From contig CAAFXO010000010.1 of NCBI GenBank assembly GCA_900766975.1, positions 1-9,052 on the forward strand: a stretch of 9,052 bases of DNA, read 5' to 3'. The number at the start of each line of letters is the position of its first letter. Position 1 is the stretch's first letter. Origin of the DNA: Bacteroidales bacterium. GTDB lineage: Bacteria > Bacteroidota > Bacteroidia > Bacteroidales > Muribaculaceae. The notes beneath the pieces were generated by a model. That model was not told where the DNA came from, did no database searches, and saw only the letters and a program-made list of their open reading frames with translations. Made by a program: the position numbers and the translations under genes. This document shows, piece after piece, positions 1 through 7,700 of the stretch.

Positions 1-31
1 ACTGGAGTTCAGACGTGTGCTCTTCCGATCT
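1..31 (+). other. Illumina TruSeq adapter remnant (not genomic)
   Basis: The first 31 bases match, from memory, the 3' part of the Illumina TruSeq read-2 (index) adapter and end in its diagnostic GCTCTTCCGATCT. The last T of the adapter is base 31, and coding sequence begins directly afterwards. This is untrimmed library adapter carried into the assembly, so the left edge is an artificial contig end and no biology should be read from these bases. Confidence 0.97.
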
Positions 32-186
32 ATTATGTGCTGATCGGTTCATACGTGATGGATGGTGGCTATCCCAGCTATACACTCCCCGGTTATGTTA
101 ATATTTATTCAGGCACCGGCGATCTCCTCAAATCGCTGACACTCGGTTCGGGCGGTCCCGCTTGCTTTGCACAATATCAGAAATGA
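32..186 (+). CDS. C-terminal fragment of a probable beta-propeller surface protein (DUF5074/YncE/BtuG-like), 5' truncated
   Basis: One frame is open from the adapter junction to a TGA at 184-186, giving about 50 residues (first full codon at 34). The fragment reads as a last propeller blade: a stretch around GYVNIYSGTGDLLKSL, then a glycine-rich turn (LGSGGPACF) and a short polar tail. In Bacteroidales, YncE/DUF5074-type propeller lipoproteins often sit just before a TroA-type binding protein and FecCD permease, and BtuG, the surface corrinoid-binding protein, has this fold. The stop overlaps the ATG of the next gene by four bases (ATGA), so the two are probably translationally coupled in one operon. 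That the frame is coding is fairly secure. The family call rests on a short tail and on context, and the ligand (corrinoid or another chelate) is inferred. Confidence 0.6.
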
Positions 187-1322
187 GAATTAAAGGGAAA
201 ATAATCTCATTAAGCTTTATTATGACATTGTCACTTCTACTCTCATGTAGAGGTGGCAATGGTCATAATAATGACTTGCCTCAAGGGGATAAGATTGAGC
301 TGAAATATAGCGCCAATCTTCGCATGGATTCGATCTGCCGGGGTGTGACTCTCGTGACGATGCGCAATCCCTGGGACACCACTCGGACCATGGCAAAATA
401 TGCTCTGATTGAGGAGGATCATGACGACTATGGCACCCTCGCCAAGGATGTTATGACCGTCAATGTTCCCCTGAAGCGAAGTGTGGTTTACTCCGGCGTA
501 CATGTCTCGCTGATAGATGAACTGGGTGCCGGCGATGCCATCACCGGTATCTGCGACCTCCCTTACATCAACTGCCGGAGGGTTCGCGACCGCGTCGAGA
601 AGGGTGAAGTGGCAGACTGCGGACAGAGCTCATCGCCCAATATCGAACTTATCATCAGTCGCAAGAGCGATGCGCTGATTCTCTCTCCCTACGAGAAGAG
701 CAATGATATGGAATTATTCCGCAAGACCGGCATCTGTGTGATCGAGGCGGCTGACTATATGGAGAAGACCCCCTTGGCGCGTGCCGAATGGATGCGCTTC
801 TATGGCAGACTCTTCGGCAAGGGTGCTCAAGCTGATGCCCTCTTCGCCCAAATTGAAAATAATTACCTGACACTCAAGAATGTTGCCGGCAAAGTTTCCG
901 AGCGACCGATGGTGCTCTTCGACCGTCTCTACAGCGGCGTCTGGAATGTGCCCACAGCCGGATCCGTGACAGGTATAATGATAGAGGATGCCGGTGGTAA
1001 GAATCCTTTCGACTATAAGAGTGACAGCGGATCGGCACAGCTCAATGCCGAGGAGGTGATCTATCTTGCCAAAGATGCCGACATCTGGCTCATCCGCTAC
1101 AACGAATCGCAACTTACTTTGAAGGGTATAGCACAAGACAATAGTCTCTACACTAAGATCAAGGCATATCGCGAAGGGAAGGTATATGGCGCAGACACTA
1201 TCGCCACTACCCTATTCGAGGATGGGTCGTTCCATCCCGATAAGATCTTGCGCGAGATGATCCGCCTATTCCATCCGGAGGTGGAGACAACACCCTTGCA
1301 ATATTACCGACAAGTGAAATAA
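183..1322 (+). CDS. ABC transporter substrate-binding lipoprotein, TroA/BtuF-like
   Basis: This is a 379-residue periplasmic binding protein, probably anchored by lipid, that would deliver a corrinoid or iron chelate to the permease encoded next. The N-terminus has basic residues (MRIKGK), a hydrophobic stretch and a lipobox ending in LLSC, with the lipidated cysteine at residue 22. The mature part has the type III (helical-backbone) layout: an N-lobe with a conserved-looking GAGDAITGI segment, a second lobe with ALILSPYEKS, and between them the RAEWMRFYGRLFGK helix that is typical of Bacteroidota BtuF/FecB-like proteins. I chose ATG 183 over an in-frame TTG at 162 because it puts the signal peptide at the very start and gives an ATGA overlap with the upstream stop. 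The permease begins four bases after the TAA. The family is secure; the substrate cannot be read from sequence, and cobamide is the best guess from the upstream propeller tail. Confidence 0.88.
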   Translation: MRIKGKIISLSFIMTLSLLLSCRGGNGHNNDLPQGDKIELKYSANLRMDSICRGVTLVTMRNPWDTTRTMAKYALIEEDHDDYGTLAKDVMTVNVPLKRSVVYSGVHVSLIDELGAGDAITGICDLPYINCRRVRDRVEKGEVADCGQSSSPNIELIISRKSDALILSPYEKSNDMELFRKTGICVIEAADYMEKTPLARAEWMRFYGRLFGKGAQADALFAQIENNYLTLKNVAGKVSERPMVLFDRLYSGVWNVPTAGSVTGIMIEDAGGKNPFDYKSDSGSAQLNAEEVIYLAKDADIWLIRYNESQLTLKGIAQDNSLYTKIKAYREGKVYGADTIATTLFEDGSFHPDKILREMIRLFHPEVETTPLQYYRQVK

Positions 1323-1326
1323 AGAC

Positions 1327-2340
1327 ATGAAAAAGAATGGTATCATCATAATCGTATTGGCTGTTTCAGCAGTGTTGTTGCTGCTTGCCAACCTCTTCTG
1401 GGGTGCTGTCAGCATTCCGATGGCTGATGTGATATCGGCGTTGACGGGGGGAGAGTGTGATGACGCCCTCCGCTATATCATCCTTGAGAGCAGACTGCCG
1501 CAAGCACTTACTGCATTGATAGCCGGTGCGGCGCTCTCTGCCTCCGGACTGATGTTGCAAACCATCTTCCGCAATCCCTTGGCAGGCCCTTCGATCTTGG
1601 GCATTACCTCCGGAGCAAGCCTCGGCGTAGCCTTGGTGCTACTCTTCTTCGGGGGATGGATCGGTGTTGCCGGTTCGGATTTCAGCGGAAATATCGCCAT
1701 TATGATCGGTGCGCTATTGGGTAGTTGCATCATTATGGCGTTGCTGATACTCCTATCGCTGAGGGTAAAAAATAATCTTATACTCCTTATCGCCGGTATG
1801 ATGACCGGATATTTTGCCAATTCTGTAGTGACGCTCCTCTCCTCCCTCTCGACCGAGCAGAGTATTCAAAGTTATGTGATGTGGGGAATGGGCAATTTCA
1901 GCAGTGTGTCGTTGGAGCGTCTTCCTTGGTTTGTGGTTATATCACTGATTGGTTTGGTGATCGCAATGCTTCTCGCCAAGCCCTTAAATCTGCTTCTTTT
2001 GGGCGACAACTATGCCAAGAACCTTGGTGTGAATGTGCTGAGAGTGCGGAATTGGTTGTTGATAGCCACCGGACTCTTGTCGTCTATAGTTACGGCATGT
2101 TGCGGTCCTATCGGTTTTGTCGGGCTTGCGATGCCCCACATAGCTCGGCTCCTGACACGCACCGACAATCATTTGGTGCTGATGCCGGCGACGATGCTCT
2201 GCGGCTCGATCCTGACACTCCTCTGCAACCTGGTGAGTGTCATGCCGGAAGGACAGATCATACCGATCAATGCCTTGACACCGATAGCAGGCGTACCGGT
2301 GGTATTATACGTCATATTAAAAAAACGTCGCTCCGCATAA
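1327..2340 (+). CDS. FecCD/BtuC-family ABC transporter permease
   Basis: This 337-residue inner-membrane permease belongs to the family that imports cobalamin, siderophores or haem, normally as a homodimer with two ATPases. It has about ten hydrophobic segments. Family hallmarks are RLPQALTALIAGAALSASG followed by a RNPLAGPSILG stretch (residues about 56-92), the cytoplasmic coupling region GDNYAKNLGV (226-235), CGPIGFVGLAMPHIAR (259-274) and the C-terminal GQIIPINALTPIAGVP (309-324). The length is normal and both ends look intact. It starts four bases after the binding-protein stop, so the two are certainly cotranscribed. The odd point is that no ATP-binding subunit follows: the next gene runs the other way. 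The ATPase must be upstream of this contig or elsewhere. Substrate specificity (BtuC versus FecD/FhuB types) cannot be decided from the sequence. Confidence 0.93.
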   Translation: MKKNGIIIIVLAVSAVLLLLANLFWGAVSIPMADVISALTGGECDDALRYIILESRLPQALTALIAGAALSASGLMLQTIFRNPLAGPSILGITSGASLGVALVLLFFGGWIGVAGSDFSGNIAIMIGALLGSCIIMALLILLSLRVKNNLILLIAGMMTGYFANSVVTLLSSLSTEQSIQSYVMWGMGNFSSVSLERLPWFVVISLIGLVIAMLLAKPLNLLLLGDNYAKNLGVNVLRVRNWLLIATGLLSSIVTACCGPIGFVGLAMPHIARLLTRTDNHLVLMPATMLCGSILTLLCNLVSVMPEGQIIPINALTPIAGVPVVLYVILKKRRSA

Positions 2341-2375
2341 ACGCAGAGCGTCTACGACCCCAAAAATTTAAGGAA

Positions 2376-2393
2376 CGCGCTCTTAGGAGCGCG
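2376..2393 (-). terminator. Hairpin between convergent permease and aguB genes; probable aguB terminator
   Basis: A perfect 7-bp stem CGCGCTC/GAGCGCG encloses a TTAG tetraloop (read on the + strand). Read on the - strand, it starts three bases after the aguB TAA and is followed by a T-rich stretch (TTCCTTAAATTTTT), the layout of an intrinsic terminator for aguB. On the + strand no T-run follows, so termination of the permease transcript here is less certain. The ten bases GCGCTCTTAG occur twice, at 2377-2386 and 2391-2400; the second copy contains the aguB stop codon. Confidence 0.6.
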
Positions 2394-2396
2394 CTC

Positions 2397-3275
2397 TTAG
2401 TCATCGAGGAAACGGCGAGTTATTGAGTCGTAATAGTCTATGCGGCGGTCGCGGAAGAAGGGCCACCATTGTCTGACATTTTCCGAACGCTTCATATCGA
2501 GGGTCACCACCTCCTCGCTTGGGGCATTGTCGGTGGCGCGGAATAGGAACTCTCCTTGCGGTCCGACCACGAAGCTTGAGCCCCAGAAATCGATGCCGGA
2601 GGTTTGTCCCGAGGGATCCTCCTCGAATCCGCATCTATTCACCGACACGACCGGTATGCCGTTGGCAACGGCGTGTGAGCGCTGTATTGTGGTCCAGGCA
2701 TCGAGCTGACGGCGCTTTTCGTCGTCAGAGTCATCCGGATTCCAGCCGATGGCTGTGGGATAGATCAGCATCGTAGCGCCACGCATAGCCATGATGCGAG
2801 CTGCCTCCGGGTACCATTGATCCCAGCAAACCAATACGCCCAACTTGCCGATGGATGTTTCGATAGGATAGAAGCCGAGATCGCCCGGTGTGAAATAGAA
2901 CTTCTCATAGAAGCCGGGGTCATCGGGGATGTGCATCTTGCGATACTTGCCGCAAATGCTGCCATCGCTGTCGAAGACTATCGCCGTGTTGTGATAAAGA
3001 CCGGGGGCGCGACGCTCGAACATGCTGGTCACCAACACTACATGGTTGTCGCGAGCTGCCTCGCTATAGATCTGCGTGAAATCTCCCGGTATGCTCTCGG
3101 CATATAGGAAATTATCCACATTTTCCGTTTGGCAAAAATAGAGTGAGTCATGGAGCTCCGAGAGGACCACTAAGTCGGCACCCTCCGAGGCGAGACTCTC
3201 TATGGCATTAAGATTGCGAGTGCGATTGGCATCGACATCTTCCGAGAATGAATGTTGGACGATTCCTACCTTCAT
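2397..3275 (-). CDS. aguB: N-carbamoylputrescine amidohydrolase
   Basis: This 292-residue cytoplasmic enzyme of the nitrilase superfamily hydrolyses N-carbamoylputrescine to putrescine, CO2 and ammonia, the second step of the agmatine route. The full Glu-Lys-Cys triad is visible: E40 in VVLSELHD, K113 in KYRKMHIPDD and C150 in VLVCWDQWYPEAAR. Further family blocks are TAIGWNP (174-180), SHAVANGIPVVSVNR (200-214) and the WGSSFVVGPQGE stretch (231-242). The C-terminal RQWWPFFRDRRIDYY fits AguB rather than general nitrilases or beta-ureidopropionases. The length is normal. The ATG at 3273-3275 gives the expected MKVGIVQHSF first strand. It lies downstream of aguA on the same strand, 195 bases away, which strongly supports the substrate assignment. 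I see no Shine-Dalgarno sequence and no clear promoter of its own in the A/T-rich 60 bases before the start. Confidence 0.95.
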   Translation of the reverse strand: MKVGIVQHSFSEDVDANRTRNLNAIESLASEGADLVVLSELHDSLYFCQTENVDNFLYAESIPGDFTQIYSEAARDNHVVLVTSMFERRAPGLYHNTAIVFDSDGSICGKYRKMHIPDDPGFYEKFYFTPGDLGFYPIETSIGKLGVLVCWDQWYPEAARIMAMRGATMLIYPTAIGWNPDDSDDEKRRQLDAWTTIQRSHAVANGIPVVSVNRCGFEEDPSGQTSGIDFWGSSFVVGPQGEFLFRATDNAPSEEVVTLDMKRSENVRQWWPFFRDRRIDYYDSITRRFLDD

Positions 3276-3337
3276 AATTATATTGCTTATTGGTTTGTTA
3301 TTCAGTTAGATAAACATTTTAAATACAGTCGTGCTTT

Positions 3338-3430
3338 TGCCCTTTCAGGGCGATAGCGTATTTGTACTTATCAACCCGGGGTGTCGCTTCGCTTTGCCCC
3401 GGGCTATGAGAGGGATGCCCTTTCAGGGCG
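3338..3430. repeat. Composite intergenic palindromic repeat (REP-like) between aguA and aguB
   Basis: Two identical 15-base copies, TGCCCTTTCAGGGCG at 3338-3352 and 3416-3430, each fold as GCCCT-TTC-AGGGC. They flank a larger palindrome: CCCGGGG at 3375-3381 pairs with CCCCGGG at 3397-3403 around a 15-base loop (TGTCGCTTCGCTTTG). A shortened relative (GCTTTAGGGCG, 3459-3469) touches the aguA stop codon. The block is much more GC-rich than the A/T-rich bases on its aguB side. The symmetry is seen directly. That it is a dispersed multicopy element is inferred from its form and from my general impression that similar blocks occur in Bacteroidales intergenic regions. It has no encoded protein of its own. 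In RNA it could act as a 3'-end stabiliser or attenuator between the two genes. Confidence 0.75.
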
Positions 3431-3470
3431 TTACTCAGTTCGTATAAAATCTAACCACGCTTTAGGGCGA

Positions 3471-4493
3471 TTAGAAGGGCACTACCATGGTGGAGCAATG
3501 CAGCGAACCATGCTGGCGGATCAGCGTGCAGCAGTCGACGCCTACGACCTCATGCTCGGGGAAGGCGATCTTGACGGTGTTGCAAGCCAAGAGATCCTTC
3601 TGCGGTTGATGGTAGGTCGGCATATAAATGGCGCGAGGAGTCACGAGATAATTGGCGTAAGTGGCAGGGAGTCGATAACCCTCTTCATCGTAGATCGGAT
3701 CTGGCAGGGGAAGTTCGACGAGGTTGAAGGGTTCACCTTCGGCGTTGCGAAGCATGGTCAATTCTGCCCTCATCTTGAGCAACTCCTCGAAGTGTGAGTC
3801 ATCGACATCGCGGCAGCCGGTGAAGAGGATCACATTGTCGGGAGCCAAACGGCAGAGTGTGTCGATATGCGAATCGGTGTCATCACCCTCCAACGCACCA
3901 TGATTGAGCCAGAGGATATGGTCGACGCCCAACTCGGCTTTCAGTTTGTCGGCGATTTTGTCGATGGTAAGGTCGCCATTGCGGTTGGGCGACAGGAGGC
4001 ACTCTGAGGTGGTGAGGAGAGTACCATAACCATCCGTTTCGAGAGATCCCCCCTCGAGGATAAAGCTGCGGCAATTACGATATATATCTTTCGGCATAAT
4101 GCCTGAATCGCGGAGATGAAGGTTGGCGAGATTGTCGTGGCAGGCAGCGAACTTCAGTCCCCAACCGTTAAAGCCGAAGTCTATGGCACGCATTCTGTCG
4201 TTGCGCATCACGGTGACAGGACCATAATCGCGAGTCCAGGTGTCGTTGGTAGGCATTTCGACAAACTCAACACCCCGGAGGGGGCAATTGGCAAGACTTG
4301 CCTTAGCTGCATCAACGTCAGACACGAGCAACAGCACCTCCTCGCCATGCGTGACGAAGGCGGTGATGAGCCGTCGATACTGGTCGACAGCCTCCGGCAG
4401 GATATAATTCCAATCGGTGTCGGCATGAGGGAGAGCCAACAAGATGCGACCCTTCAACTCCCACTCCGGTATATAATGTATATCATTAGCCAT
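3471..4493 (-). CDS. aguA: Agmatine deiminase
   Basis: This 340-residue cytoplasmic enzyme of the agmatine deiminase / peptidyl-arginine deiminase (PPAD) family converts agmatine to N-carbamoylputrescine and ammonia, supplying the substrate of the aguB product. Family signatures in order are the N-terminal PEWELKGRILLALPHADTDW, NDTWTRDYGP (83-92, with the substrate-binding Asp), FGFNGWG (107-112), the LEGGS turn (146-150), LNHGALEGDDTDSHID (196-211, with the catalytic His and acidic residues) and the C-terminal QHGSLHC, where C333 is the expected catalytic nucleophile. The length is at the short end of normal and both ends look complete. The ATG at 4491-4493 is chosen because the protein reads straight into the conserved EW motif. 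Transcription runs on towards aguB. Arginine decarboxylase, needed to make agmatine, is not in this window. Confidence 0.95.
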   Translation of the reverse strand: MANDIHYIPEWELKGRILLALPHADTDWNYILPEAVDQYRRLITAFVTHGEEVLLLVSDVDAAKASLANCPLRGVEFVEMPTNDTWTRDYGPVTVMRNDRMRAIDFGFNGWGLKFAACHDNLANLHLRDSGIMPKDIYRNCRSFILEGGSLETDGYGTLLTTSECLLSPNRNGDLTIDKIADKLKAELGVDHILWLNHGALEGDDTDSHIDTLCRLAPDNVILFTGCRDVDDSHFEELLKMRAELTMLRNAEGEPFNLVELPLPDPIYDEEGYRLPATYANYLVTPRAIYMPTYHQPQKDLLACNTVKIAFPEHEVVGVDCCTLIRQHGSLHCSTMVVPF

Positions 4494-4528
4494 GATAAAG
4501 ATGATTTAATAGCGCGTTCTAAAAAATA

Positions 4529-4536
4529 TAAAGATA
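4529..4536 (-). promoter_or_regulatory. Weak candidate -7 box for aguA
   Basis: Read on the - strand the bases are TATCTTTA, seven of eight matching the Bacteroidota -7 consensus TAnnTTTG, about 35 bases before the aguA ATG. A TTTTG lies upstream, but with about 16 bases between it and the box, shorter than the usual 19-21, so this is only a candidate. The A/T-rich leader has no Shine-Dalgarno sequence, as is common in the phylum. Confidence 0.35.
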
Positions 4537-4538
4537 AG

Positions 4539-4570
4539 TGGCGAAATCAAGACAAAACAGGAAATCGCCA
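4539..4570. promoter_or_regulatory. Inverted repeat next to the aguA promoter candidate
   Basis: TGGCGA at 4539-4544 and TCGCCA at 4565-4570 form a 6-bp inverted repeat with 20 bases between the arms. It begins two bases upstream (in aguA terms) of the candidate -7 box, so a dimeric regulator bound here would affect aguA transcription. The arms are short and could arise by chance; no regulator is known from this window. Confidence 0.25.
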
Positions 4571-4772
4571 CAAACCAAATGCAAATATAATGAAAAAAAT
4601 CGAACTAACAGCTAAATTGCTACTTTCGATGTTGCTCCGTTGACTTTTAGAGCGCTTAAGTGGAGGTCGGTTAGAGCAGGGATGGGCTATCGACAATAGG
4701 AAATAATAGGCTTGTAGATAAGTTTTGAGGATTAGGTGGTGGAAAGATAAGGGAGAAGAACGCAAAATTTAT

Positions 4773-4780
4773 TATCTTTG
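4773..4780 (+). promoter_or_regulatory. Bacteroidota-type -7 promoter box for dnaE
   Basis: TATCTTTG matches the Bacteroidota primary-sigma -7 consensus TAnnTTTG at every fixed position. It ends 16 bases before the dnaE ATG at 4797, so the transcript leader would be only about ten bases (A-rich). No TTTG-like -33 box lies at the usual spacing; the nearest TTTTG (4723-4727) is too far upstream. The box supports ATG 4797 over the upstream in-frame ATG at 4725. Confidence 0.6.
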
Positions 4781-4796
4781 TAAAAAAATCAGAGAT

Positions 4797-7700
4797 ATGG
4801 ATACACCGGCATTCACTCACCTGCATGTGCACTCACAATATAGCCTGCTCGATGGCAAAGCCTCGATCCCGGAACTTGTGGATAGATCCATCGAGATGGG
4901 CATGAAGGGCATCGCCCTTACCGACCATGGTAACATGTTCGGCATCAAGGAATTTTTCAACTATGTCGAGAAGAAAAACTCCGGCAAAAGCGACGAAGAG
5001 AAATTCAAACCCATCTTGGGGTGTGAGATGTATGTGGCACGCGAAAGCATGCTCGACAAGAAAGACAAGAGCGACAACGGCTATCACCTGATAGTCCTTG
5101 CCAAGAACAATAAAGGTTACCACAACCTCGTAAAACTTGTGAGCCGTGCCTGGACAGAAGGCTTCTACTACAAGCCGCGTACCGACCGCGAAGACCTGGC
5201 GCGCCACCACGAAGGACTGATCGTCTGCTCGGCATGCCTCGGCGGCGAAATACCTCAATTCATTATGAATGAGGAATTCGAAAAAGCCGAAGAGAGAATC
5301 CGTTGGTACAAGGAGGTGTTTGGCGACGACTATTACCTCGAACTGCAACGTCACGAGACCGACAAAGTGGATGGCAACCGCGAAGTCTTCGTGCGTCAGA
5401 CCGAGGTAAACAAACATCTGATCGAATATGCCAAGAAATATAACATTAAAATAGTAGCCACCAACGATGTCCACTTCACCAACGAAGAGGATGCCGAGGC
5501 CCACGACCGACTGATATGCGTCTCATTGCAAAAGAAATTCAATGAGCCGCGCCTCCACTACACCAAGCAGGAATGGCTCAAATCGCCTGAGCAGATGTAT
5601 GAGATTTTCAAAGATGTTCCCGAGGCGTTGACCACCACTCAAGAGATTTTGGACAAGGTGGAGTTCTACTCCATCAATCATGCTCCGATCATGCCCTTCT
5701 TCGACATCCCCAAAGAATTTGGCACCGAAGAGGAATACCGTGCACGCATCACGGAGAAAGAGCTCTTCGACGAATTCACCCAAGATGAGAATGGCAACGT
5801 GGTGTTGAGTCCCGAAGAGGCGCAAAAGAAGATCGACCGCCTCGGAGGGTACGACAAACTATATCGCATCAAATTTGAAGCCGACTACCTCAACAAATTG
5901 ACCTACGAAGGTGCGAAAGAACGCTATGGCGACCCGGTGCCGGAAGATGTGATGGAGCGACTGAAATTCGAGCTTCACATCATGAAGACCATGGGTTTCC
6001 CCGGGTACTTCCTGATCGTGCAAGACTTCATCAACACGGCGCGTAAGAAGCTGGGAGTGAGTGTCGGCCCGGGACGTGGTTCGGCGGCTGGTTCGGCGGC
6101 GGCATACTGCCTCGGTATCACGCAAGTCGACCCGATCAAATATGACCTGCTGTTCGAACGTTTCCTTAACCCTGACCGTATTTCCCTCCCCGATATCGAC
6201 GTTGACTTCGATGATGATGGCCGCTACGAAGTGCTGAAATACGTCACCGAGAAATATGGCGCCGAGAAGGTGGCACACATCATCACCTTCGGCACAATGG
6301 CTACAAAGATGGCTATCAAGGATGTGGCTAAGGTGCTCGATGTGCCTCTCTCTGAGTCCAATCGTCTGGCGCGTCTTATCCCCGACAGACTCCCGGAAGT
6401 CGATGGCAAAAACCCGAAAGTCAATTTCAAGAACTGCCTGAAATATGTGTCCGAGTTCTCCGCCGAGAAGAGCAATCCGAGTGAGAACATACGGGAAACG
6501 ATGAAATATGCCGAGCAATTGGAGGGTAACATCCGCAACACCGGCGTGCACGCCTGTGGTGTGATCATCAGCCGAGACGACATCACCGACTGGGTGCCCG
6601 TGTCGATGGCGACTGATGCCGACGACAACAAGGTTATCACCACTCAATATGAAGGTAGCATCATCGAAGACACCGGACTGATCAAAATGGACTTCTTGGG
6701 TCTTAAAACACTCTCTATCATCAAAGAAACCCTCGAAAACATCAAGATGCGCACCGGCGAAGACCTCGACATCGACCATATACCCCTCGACGACAAGGCT
6801 ACCTTCGACCTATACTGCAAGGGAAACACTACCTCTACCTTCCAGTTCGAATCCCCCGGTATGCAGAACTCGCTCAGAAGTCTTCAGCCCAACAAATTTG
6901 AAGACCTGATCGCGATGAATGCCCTCTACCGCCCGGGACCTATGGACTATATCCCTACATTTATCGCCCGTAAACATGGCGAAGAGGAGATCGTCTACGA
7001 CATCCCCTGCATGAAGCAATATCTCGAAGAGACCTACGGTGTCACCGTATACCAAGAGCAGGTGATGCTTCTGTCGCGTCTTCTTGCCAACTTCACCCGC
7101 GGCGAGAGTGATATGCTCCGTAAGGCGATGGGTAAGAAGCAGATCGACAAGATGCAGAAGCTCAAGAAGAAATTCATGGAGCAGGGCATGGGAAATGGTC
7201 ACCCTGAGAAGGCACTAAACAAAATCTGGGAAGACTGGGAGAAATTCGCCTCCTACGCCTTCAACAAGAGTCACGCCACCTGCTATTCCTGGGTGGCATA
7301 TCAGACGGCATATCTCAAGGCGCACTATCCGGCGGAGTATATGGCAGGTGTGTTGAGCCGTAACCTTACCGCCATCGATAAGCTCAGCAAGGTGATGGAT
7401 GAGTGTAAGCGAATGGGCATCAAGGTGTTGGGACCCGATGTGAATGAATCGATCGAGAAATTCAGCGTCAACAAGAAGGGTGAGATTCGTTTCGGCCTTG
7501 CCGCCATCAAGGGTGTGGGCCTTAACGCCGTGAATGCCATCAAGCATGAGCGCGACGCCAACGGTGCGTTTAAAGATATCTTCGACTTCGTAGAACGTGT
7601 TAACCTGAGTGCTTGCAACCGTTCAGCTATCGAAAACCTTGCCATGGCAGGTGCCTTCGACTGCTTCGACCTTCCTCGTGAGGCATACGTCACTCTGCTT

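Larger units (their letters stand above)
4494..4796. other. Divergent intergenic region between aguA and dnaE
   Basis: These 303 bases separate the divergent starts of aguA and dnaE. They contain the two promoter-like boxes and the inverted repeat listed separately. The stretch from about 4571 to 4750 shows no convincing gene, RNA or strong hairpin; short open frames here lack any recognisable protein feature. An upstream in-frame ATG at 4725 could extend dnaE by 24 residues, but the extension is lysine/arginine-rich, unlike DnaE, and lies upstream of the promoter box. Confidence 0.7.

Noticed and set aside
162..182. TTG start for the binding protein
   Set aside because: It would place seven extra residues before a normal lipoprotein signal peptide and overlap more of the upstream gene; ATG 183 gives a clean ATGA overlap.
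1881..2426. + strand open frame of about 181 codons overlapping the permease gene
   Set aside because: It is an out-of-frame reading of the conserved FecCD permease, rich in Arg, Ser and Cys, and runs into the terminator and the opposite-strand aguB end.
3338..3430. CRISPR-like array from the repeated 15-mers
   Set aside because: There are only two full copies, each a self-complementary hairpin, with one palindromic spacer and no cas genes.
3381..3797. + strand open frame of about 138 codons starting inside the composite repeat
   Set aside because: Its start is translated repeat and the remainder is antisense to the conserved C-terminus of aguA. It is the kind of spurious protein that such repeats generate.
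4725..4796. 24-residue N-terminal extension of dnaE
   Set aside because: The extension is basic and unlike DnaE, it lies upstream of a good promoter box, and the PHP domain starts immediately after ATG 4797.
5859..6779. Long - strand open frame of about 306 codons inside dnaE, and another of about 223 codons at 4833-5504
   Set aside because: They lie antisense to highly conserved DnaE motifs, have no recognisable domain, and are explained by the codon bias of dnaE leaving the opposite frame open.
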